Positions 13,703 through 17,805 of a stretch of 17,805 bases of DNA are shown here, piece after piece. Position numbers and translations under genes: made by a program. The DNA is from Angelakisella sp. (GTDB taxonomy: Bacteria; Bacillota; Clostridia; Oscillospirales; Ruminococcaceae): contig JAAWGY010000019.1 in NCBI GenBank assembly GCA_022795575.1, forward strand, positions 1 through 17,805, given 5' to 3'. A model generated the notes under the pieces. The model saw only the letters and a list, made by a program, of their open reading frames with translations. It was not told the origin of the DNA and did no database searches. Within the stretch, counting starts at the first letter, position 1. Each line of letters opens with the position of its first letter.

Positions 13703-13846
13703 TTATTTGGCGTTCTCGCACTTCTGGTTGGCAACGGTGCAGGAGGTCTTGCAGGCGGACTGGCAGGAAGCCTGGCACTCGCCGCAGCCGCCCTTGGCGG
13801 CAGTCTGCTTCAGGTTGGCGCTGTTGAGAGTCTTGACGTGTTTCAT
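13703..13846 (-). CDS. scfA: SCIFF six-cysteine ranthipeptide precursor
   Basis: SCIFF ('six cysteines in forty-five') is the near-universal Clostridia RiPP precursor. The 47-aa peptide begins MKHVKTLNSANLKQTA, a family-typical leader. Its core carries six cysteines at 21, 24, 28, 32, 36 and 43 (GGCGECQASCQSACKTSC...C). The cognate thioether-forming maturase is encoded downstream. GGAGG precedes ATG by eight bases. Immediately after the stop comes a strong hairpin. The mature product's role is not established; context with yajC and a membrane protein hints at export. Confidence 0.96.
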   Translation of the reverse strand: MKHVKTLNSANLKQTAAKGGCGECQASCQSACKTSCTVANQKCENAK

Positions 13847-13964
13847 TTTGTATTCCTCCATTTATCAATGTCTTTTTCCAAGGCCCGCTCCCCCGGCGGA
13901 AAAACCACCGCCCAAAAAGCAGGTCCTTTGTGCAGAGACAGGCTTGCCGCCCCCTGCCCCAGTT

Positions 13965-14402
13965 TCAGGCAGAGCGCCGGGAATGGCCCCCGGCCCCCGG
14001 CTTGCGCTTTTTGTTGACACCCAAGACGCCGCCGATCATCCCGCTGGCGGCGTAGATGATGTACTTATAAAGGGCCAGGATGCCGATGGGCTGCCCCAAC
14101 AGCATCAGCTCGCAGAAGAGCGTCAACAGGAAGATCAGCGTCCCGCAGCAGAGGCCCCACAGCAGCCCCCGCTCCCGGAGGATGCGGGCGCAGCAGTAGC
14201 CGGAAAGGATGGTCCCCGCCGCCACCGCAAGGATGGACATGGGCACCACCGCGCTGTGGGGCAGGTCCCGCACCGACATCAGCGCCGCAAAGGTGCTGAG
14301 GAGCAGGAAGGACAGCATCACCCCCGCCGCCGCCGAGATGGCGACCGAGCGGGTAAACCGGGTCAGATTCTTGGGATCGGGACCAGAGGACGGCTTTTTC
14401 AT
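13965..14402 (-). CDS. TIGR04086-type membrane protein
   Basis: The 145-aa protein has four hydrophobic helices (about residues 19-42, 52-74, 79-102, 108-130) between a short cytoplasmic head and a basic tail (KKRKPGAGGHSRRSA). Topology and position between yajC and the SCIFF precursor match the TIGR04086 family, which I know as a Clostridia membrane protein of this neighbourhood. ATG 14402 has AAGGGGTG seven bases upstream; an upstream GTG at 14411 is less likely. Function is unknown. It is separated from yajC by an inserted foldback element, which may have split a former operon. Confidence 0.85.
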   Translation of the reverse strand: MKKPSSGPDPKNLTRFTRSVAISAAAGVMLSFLLLSTFAALMSVRDLPHSAVVPMSILAVAAGTILSGYCCARILRERGLLWGLCCGTLIFLLTLFCELMLLGQPIGILALYKYIIYAASGMIGGVLGVNKKRKPGAGGHSRRSA

Positions 14403-14481
14403 AACAGACACCCCTTGCTGATGACGTTTTGTCTATAACACTATATTCACCAGGGAGCGGTGTTATTCGGACGGGTTCTTA

Positions 14482-14644
14482 GAACCTGTATTCACAGCCG
14501 TCTGACGCAGTCAGGCCAGGTCTTTTCCCGCCCTGCGGCGTTGAAAATCCTTGTAATCCACCAAGGATTGACTGCGGATTTTCGCCTTGCAGGGCGGGAA
14601 AATCCCTTGCCCTGCCTGCATCATCCGGTTATAAATACAGGTTC
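14482..14644. mobile_element. 163-bp foldback (MITE-like) element at the yajC stop codon
   Basis: Perfect 11-bp terminal inverted repeats GAACCTGTATT (14482-14492) and AATACAGGTTC (14634-14644) bound it. Inside, TTTTCCCGCCCTGC (14523-14536) and GCAGGGCGGGAAAA (14589-14602) form a perfect 14-bp inverted repeat. TTA directly repeats on both sides (14479-14481, 14645-14647), like a 3-bp target duplication. The second TTA is the complement of the yajC stop codon. There is no coding capacity. Related copies lie at 1-240 and 17702-17805. Confidence 0.8.
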
Positions 14645-14971
14645 TTACTTCTTAGCCGGGGCGGATTCCTTGGGGGTGGTGTTCTGCTGGACCGCCCAGC
14701 GGGTAATGCGGATCTTGCTGCGGTCGCTGCCGGTTTCGATGACCAGGGTGTCCTCCTTCATGCTGACGATGGTGCCCACAATGCCGCCGATGGTGATGAT
14801 GTCATCCCCCACCTCCAGGCTGGAGCGCATCTTGTTGGCCTCCTTGGTCTGCTTCTGCTGGGGCCGCATAATGAAGAAATAGAAGACCACCACGATAAGG
14901 ACAAGCGAGATCATACTGGTCATCATGCCGCCCGCCGCCGCGGGATCCGCTGTGAGAAACGCAAAGCTCAT
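14645..14971 (-). CDS. yajC: Preprotein translocase auxiliary subunit YajC
   Basis: YajC is a small SecDF-associated membrane protein. The 108-aa product has one N-terminal membrane helix (about 17-35, ISLVLIVVVFYFFIMRP), the signature FFIMRPQQKQTKE and a cytoplasmic domain with LEVGDDIITIGGIVGTIVS. ATG 14971 follows GGGAGG; the longer frame to 15001 is not needed. A strong own promoter (15004-15032) lies in the gap to tgt, the classic partner. The stop codon TAA directly abuts a 163-bp foldback element. Confidence 0.96.
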   Translation of the reverse strand: MSFAFLTADPAAAGGMMTSMISLVLIVVVFYFFIMRPQQKQTKEANKMRSSLEVGDDIITIGGIVGTIVSMKEDTLVIETGSDRSKIRITRWAVQQNTTPKESAPAKK

Positions 14972-15003
14972 AGTTTCGTTACCTCCCAAAAATTTCAACA
15001 ATC

Positions 15004-15032
15004 ATTATACCTTCTTTTTGTCCCTGTTGCAA
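15004..15032 (-). promoter_or_regulatory. yajC promoter
   Basis: Minus strand TTGCAA (15027-15032), 17-base spacer, TATAAT (15004-15009), 32 bases before the yajC start. The SCIFF cluster downstream may depend on it. Confidence 0.78.
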
Positions 15033-15082
15033 GGCTTCCGCAAAGAAAGATGGAAAATCCGGCCTGTATTTGCAAAAGGGCC

Positions 15083-16216
15083 TCAAATCCTCCTGCCCAG
15101 CACCGGCACCATTTCCCGGTAAAAGGCGTCAAACCGCCCCTGGTCCAGGGCCTCCCGGATCCGCTCCATCAGGGTGTTGTAGAAGTAGAGGTTGTGGGCC
15201 ACCGCAAGGCGCATCCCCAGCATCTCCCGGGCCCGGAAGAGGTGGCGGATGTAGGCCCTGGAGTGGCCGCCCCGGCAGGCAAAGCAGCCGCAGCCCTCCT
15301 CGATGGGGCTGTCGTCCCGGAGGTACTTGTTGTTTTGCAGGTTCAGGATGCCCTGCCAGGTGAAGAGGTGGCCGTGGCGGGCGTTGCGGCTGGGCATGAC
15401 GCAGTCGAAGAGATCCAGCCCCCGGGCCACCCCCTCCAGGATGTTTACCGGTGTTCCCACCCCCATCAGGTACCGCGGACGGTCGGCCGGCATATGGGGC
15501 TCCACCTCCTCGATGATGTGGTACATCACCTGGGCGGGCTCCCCCACCGCCAAACCGCCGATGGCGTAGCCGTCCAGCTCCAGCTGAGCGATTTCCTTCA
15601 TGTGGTCTACCCGGATATCGTCGTAGGTCCCCCCCTGGTTGATGCCAAAGAGGAGCTGCCGGGGGTTGATGGTGCCGGGCAGGCGGTTGAGACGGTCCAT
15701 CTCCGCCTTGCACCGCCGCAGCCAGCGGACGGTCCGGGCCACCGAGTCCTCCACATAGGCCCGGGGGGCGGGGTTTTCGATGCACTCGTCAAAGGCCATG
15801 GCGATGGTGGAGGCCAGATTGGACTGGATGCGCATACTCTCCTCCGGCCCCATAAAGATCCGCTTGCCGTCGATGTGGGAATTGAAGGTGACGCCCTCCT
15901 CCCGGATTTTCCGGAGGCTTGCCAGGGAGAAAACCTGGAAGCCGCCGCTGTCGGTGAGGATGGGGCGCTTCCAGCCGGTAAAGCGGTGGAGCCCCCCCAG
16001 GTCCCGGATGACCTGATCCCCGGGGCGGATGTGGAGGTGGTAGGTGTTGCAGAGCTCCACCTGGCAGCGCAGCTCCCGGAGGTCCAGGGAGGAGATCCCC
16101 CCCTTGATGGCGGCGCTGGTGGCCACGTTCATAAAGGCCGGTGTCTGGACGGTGCCGTGGACGGTGGTAAATTCCCCCCGCCGGGCGCGGCCCTCTTGCT
16201 TGAGCAGTTGGTACAT
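15083..16216 (-). CDS. tgt: Queuine tRNA-ribosyltransferase (tRNA-guanine transglycosylase)
   Basis: Tgt swaps guanine for preQ1 at the wobble position of tRNAs with GUN anticodons. The 377-aa protein matches usual length. D89 in ILTDSGGFQVFS is the expected acid/base and D271 in LFDCVMPSRNARHGHLF the expected nucleophile; GGLAVGE at 220-226 binds the base. Zinc ligands C309, C311, C314 and H341 (AHNLYFYNTLM) are present. The start MYQLLKQEGRARRGEF has AAGGAGA upstream; the longer frame to 16264 adds an unconserved head. It follows the 63-aa membrane-protein gene and precedes yajC, as in many bacteria. No other queuosine gene is in the window. Confidence 0.98.
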   Translation of the reverse strand: MYQLLKQEGRARRGEFTTVHGTVQTPAFMNVATSAAIKGGISSLDLRELRCQVELCNTYHLHIRPGDQVIRDLGGLHRFTGWKRPILTDSGGFQVFSLASLRKIREEGVTFNSHIDGKRIFMGPEESMRIQSNLASTIAMAFDECIENPAPRAYVEDSVARTVRWLRRCKAEMDRLNRLPGTINPRQLLFGINQGGTYDDIRVDHMKEIAQLELDGYAIGGLAVGEPAQVMYHIIEEVEPHMPADRPRYLMGVGTPVNILEGVARGLDLFDCVMPSRNARHGHLFTWQGILNLQNNKYLRDDSPIEEGCGCFACRGGHSRAYIRHLFRAREMLGMRLAVAHNLYFYNTLMERIREALDQGRFDAFYREMVPVLGRRI

Positions 16217-16289
16217 ACAGGCTTCTCCTTTTCCTTGTGTCACAAACGGCGCCGGGCGGCGCATCGGGGACGCTGCCCGGCATCAGGCG

Positions 16290-16481
16290 CTATTTTTTCA
16301 GCTTCGAGAGGACAAGGCCGGTGCAGATCGCCACCTCGAAGGCCAGGAAGAACCCCACCCCTGCCACCATGGCCGTCTCCTGGGACAGGCCGTTCATCAG
16401 GATGGGGAAAAGCGCAAGCCACACCCACTCTAATAAAACTGCGGCAAAGGCAAACAGAATATACCTGAAAATATCCTTCAT
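16290..16481 (-). CDS. 63-aa two-helix membrane protein upstream of tgt
   Basis: ATG 16481 has GGAGGATAT five bases before it, and a near-consensus promoter lies at 16515-16543. The protein begins MKDIFRYILFAFAAVLLEW. It has two hydrophobic helices (about 5-27 and 36-57) joined by MNGLSQETAM, and ends LSKLKK. I do not recognise the family. With 73 bases to tgt and no terminator between, it is the probable first gene of the tgt transcript. Function unknown. Confidence 0.75.
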   Translation of the reverse strand: MKDIFRYILFAFAAVLLEWVWLALFPILMNGLSQETAMVAGVGFFLAFEVAICTGLVLSKLKK

Positions 16482-16514
16482 CCCATATCCTCCAAAATTT
16501 GTGATATGCCCCCG

Positions 16515-16543
16515 ATTATAGCACAGACCGCCGGAGGATTCAA
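16515..16543 (-). promoter_or_regulatory. Promoter of the 63-aa gene and tgt
   Basis: Minus strand TTGAAT (16538-16543), 17-base spacer, TATAAT (16515-16520), 33 bases before the start codon. Confidence 0.75.
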
Positions 16544-16553
16544 TCTATTTCGC

Positions 16554-16591
16554 AAAAAGGGCCGGCGGCGCTTGGGGGGAACGCCGCCGGC
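16554..16591 (-). terminator. Minus-strand terminator facing the tgt promoter
   Basis: GCCGGCGGCG (16561-16570) and CGCCGCCGGC (16582-16591) form a perfect 10-bp GC stem. On the minus strand it is followed by CCTTTTTG. It stands directly upstream of the tgt-operon -35 box and could insulate it from antisense transcription of the 16656 gene. Confidence 0.65.
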
Positions 16592-16593
16592 GG

Positions 16594-16622
16594 TTGCGCC
16601 CTTTGCCCCGCTGTGCTATACT
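16594..16622 (+). promoter_or_regulatory. Promoter of the methyltransferase-like gene
   Basis: TTGCGC (16594-16599), 17-base spacer, TATACT (16617-16622), 33 bases before ATG 16656. The -35 abuts the minus-strand terminator stem. Confidence 0.7.
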
Positions 16623-16655
16623 TTTTTACAACAACGATTTGGGAGGGCGGATGTG

Positions 16656-17174
16656 ATGGGCTTTCTGCTTCTAATCCCCTTTTATCTGGTCCGGTTTTCG
16701 CTGATGGCCGCCCTGGACCGGGAGGCCATCGGCCGGGCGGCCCACTTCCCCCCGATGCCGGGCGGGGAAAAGGTGGCCTACTATCTCTACCAGCTTTCCA
16801 CAGTGGCGCTTCTCCTTGGCATCCTTCCCGCCCGGGTCCGGACCACGCCACCGGCGCTTTTTGGGACCGGGCTGCTCCTCTACCTTGCCGGGCTGGCGCT
16901 GCTGGCGGGGGCGGTCCGGGACTTCGCCGCCCCCGCCCCCGGCGGGATGCGGCGGCTGGGGCTTTACCGCCTTTCCCGCAACCCCATGTACCTGGCCTAT
17001 TTCGTCTTTTTTGTGGGGTGTACTATGCTGGTTCAGTCGCCGCTGCTGCTGGCGATAACGGCGGTCTTCCAGCTCTCCGCCCACTGGGTCATCCTGGCGG
17101 AGGAGCGGTGGTGCATCCGGCAGTTTGGCGAGGATTATGTCCGGTATATGGCGGAGGTCCGGCGGTATTTTTAG
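16656..17174 (+). CDS. ICMT/PEMT-like membrane methyltransferase
   Basis: The 172-aa membrane protein has four to five helices. Its C-terminal block resembles isoprenylcysteine carboxyl methyltransferase and related phospholipid methyltransferases: YRLSRNPMYLAYFVFFVG (R108, N109, P110, Y112), then LAEERWCIRQFGEDYVRYMAEVRRYF with the paired glutamates E149-E150. Those parts bind S-adenosylmethionine in the family. ATG 16656 follows GGGAGG at nine bases and a good promoter; a longer frame from 16506 runs through promoter and terminator and is rejected. In bacteria the substrate is generally unknown. It is monocistronic, closed by the hairpin at 17242. Confidence 0.82.
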   Translation: MGFLLLIPFYLVRFSLMAALDREAIGRAAHFPPMPGGEKVAYYLYQLSTVALLLGILPARVRTTPPALFGTGLLLYLAGLALLAGAVRDFAAPAPGGMRRLGLYRLSRNPMYLAYFVFFVGCTMLVQSPLLLAITAVFQLSAHWVILAEERWCIRQFGEDYVRYMAEVRRYF

Positions 17175-17241
17175 CGGAATATTGCTGAAAAGGCGATTGC
17201 TTTACACCGGTGTTGGCATCCTTTATGGCTGCTGTTCCACA

Positions 17242-17267
17242 AAAAAAGCCCCGTTTGGGGCTTTTTT
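17242..17267. terminator. Bidirectional terminator between convergent genes
   Basis: AAAAAAGCCCC, a GTTT loop and GGGGCTTTTTT form a perfect hairpin with A and T runs on both sides. It overlaps the stop codon of the minus-strand antitoxin gene (17266). Confidence 0.92.
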
Positions 17268-17598
17268 ATCTTGCGGTCAGATGTGATAACAGTGAATGGT
17301 CACGGTCCAACAGATAGAGCAGACGGCTTGCTGTCCCGGAGGGCTCGTTCCTGCCAGATTCCCAAGCCTCCACGGTCCTTGGGGATACCCCTATGGCAAA
17401 GGCAAGGGCACTTTGTGTCAGGTTCAGTGCCTTCCGGGTACGGACAACATCCTCTGCCTTATATCTGTACACCTGATATTTGCAAACGGGCTCCGGAATC
17501 TCAACCTCAACCATCCGTGCGCGGGTGGTGTCCCCTTGGGCAAAGGCGGCAGCGTCTTCCAGGCTGGATATCAGCGGATCAAAATATTTCTCTTCCAC
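17266..17598 (-). CDS. XRE-family antitoxin (HigA-like)
   Basis: The 110-aa protein has an N-terminal flexible part (EDAAAFAQGDTTRARMVEVEIP) and a C-terminal helix-turn-helix (about 48-100) with DVVRTRKALNLTQSALAFAIGVSPRTVEAWESGRNEPSG. This is the usual form of antitoxins in toxin-first higBA/relE-type pairs. The start is GTG 17598, three bases after the stop of a toxin-like frame, with AAAGGGGGAG upstream, which is typical coupling. The toxin upstream is only a fragment, so the antitoxin may now be solitary and act as a repressor, or be decaying. Its stop lies in the terminator hairpin. Confidence 0.88.
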   Translation of the reverse strand: MEEKYFDPLISSLEDAAAFAQGDTTRARMVEVEIPEPVCKYQVYRYKAEDVVRTRKALNLTQSALAFAIGVSPRTVEAWESGRNEPSGTASRLLYLLDRDHSLLSHLTAR

Positions 17599-17601
17599 CA
17601 G

Positions 17602-17701
17602 TCACTCCCCCTTTATGATCTCAATCAGCTTTCGCATCATCTTTTTTTGGTCTTGGGACAGATCGGTCTGCACGTTCTTGGGGTAGGCCATCAAAAGATA
17701 A
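17602..17701 (-). pseudogene. C-terminal remnant of a RelE/HigB-type toxin
   Basis: The minus-strand frame ending at 17602 reads YLLMAYPKNVQTDLSQDQKK... then LIEIIKGE and stop. That is the shape of the C-terminal end of RelE/HigB toxins (a final beta strand, Y-x-K-N, then D-L-S/T and a helix). Upstream of 17702 the frame runs into the palindromic repeat and becomes unrelated sequence. About 33 codons remain of a toxin that normally has about 100-120. The rest could lie beyond the window, on the far side of the repeat. Confidence 0.65.
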
Positions 17702-17805
17702 GAAGCTGTACCAATAGCCGGGGCAGGCAGATTGGCGAGGAAATTTTTCCGCCTGTCAAAGCGCCAAAAACGCAGGAATACTTGGTGTATTTCAAGTTTT
17801 TGGGG
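17702..17805. mobile_element. Partial foldback repeat copy, cut by the window edge
   Basis: It begins GAAGCTGTACC, close to the GAACCTGTATT terminus of the complete element, and is preceded by TAA just as that element is in the same orientation. It continues with GGCAGGCAG, GGCGAGG, CCAAAAACGCAGGAA and TACTTGGTGTA, paralleling the reverse complement of 14482-14644. It matches the reverse complement of 1-70 even more closely. The far end is outside the window. Confidence 0.7.

Noticed and set aside
14435..14466. ATAACAC/GTGTTAT inverted repeat upstream of the TIGR04086-type gene
   Set aside because: Only 7 bp with no clear promoter context; could be an operator but not supported enough to list.
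15050..16468. 472-aa + strand frame opposite tgt
   Set aside because: Antisense shadow of a strongly conserved gene.

Overview
The window is about 17.8 kb of GC-rich DNA. It looks like a spore-forming, anaerobic Clostridia chromosome, most likely Oscillospiraceae/Ruminococcaceae. The supporting evidence is strong AGGAGG-type ribosome sites, textbook TTGnnn-17-TATAAT promoters, a SCIFF ranthipeptide locus beside yajC and tgt, a SpoIIM-like protein, and small Clostridia-type proteins. No rRNA, tRNA or CRISPR was seen. Family assignments come from reading motifs and from recall, not from database searches.

Left part (1-5441, mainly + strand). Degenerate palindromic repeat DNA occupies 1-240. 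It is followed by an unrecognised 148-aa gene and radA. A 54-aa cysteine-rich gene with a GTG start overlaps the radA 3' end on the other strand. A terminator or attenuator hairpin then precedes a membrane-fusion protein, a MacB/FtsX-type permease with no adjacent ATPase, and a DUF6873-type (GME-fold) protein.

Middle (5458-9417). A TetR regulator is divergent from a four-helix membrane protein, and their -10 boxes overlap. A 64-aa internally repetitive protein follows. Next come a heptad-repeat coiled-coil protein on the - strand and a Xer-type tyrosine recombinase. Just upstream of the recombinase promoter lies a 28-bp perfect-arm palindrome, and a 13-bp piece of it recurs on the far side of the coiled-coil gene. 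A SpoIIM-like gene converges on the recombinase.

Right part (9442-16481, all - strand). In transcription order: a 63-aa membrane protein, tgt, yajC (own promoter), a TIGR04086-type membrane protein, scfA (SCIFF six-Cys peptide), a hairpin terminator or attenuator, a 46-aa AT-rich membrane peptide, scfB (radical SAM SCIFF maturase), proC, a GNAT-like protein and a 343-aa unknown. The tgt-yajC-TIGR04086-SCIFF-maturase core is a conserved Clostridia neighbourhood. The exported-peptide and translocation link between yajC and SCIFF is inference.

Right edge (16594-17805). An isoprenylcysteine-methyltransferase-like membrane protein (+) is followed by a bidirectional terminator. Then comes a higBA-like pair in which the antitoxin is intact but the toxin survives only as a C-terminal fragment, cut by a repeat of the same family as a complete 163-bp foldback (MITE-like) element next to yajC. 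That complete element has 11-bp perfect terminal inverted repeats and a TAA target duplication that coincides with the yajC stop codon.
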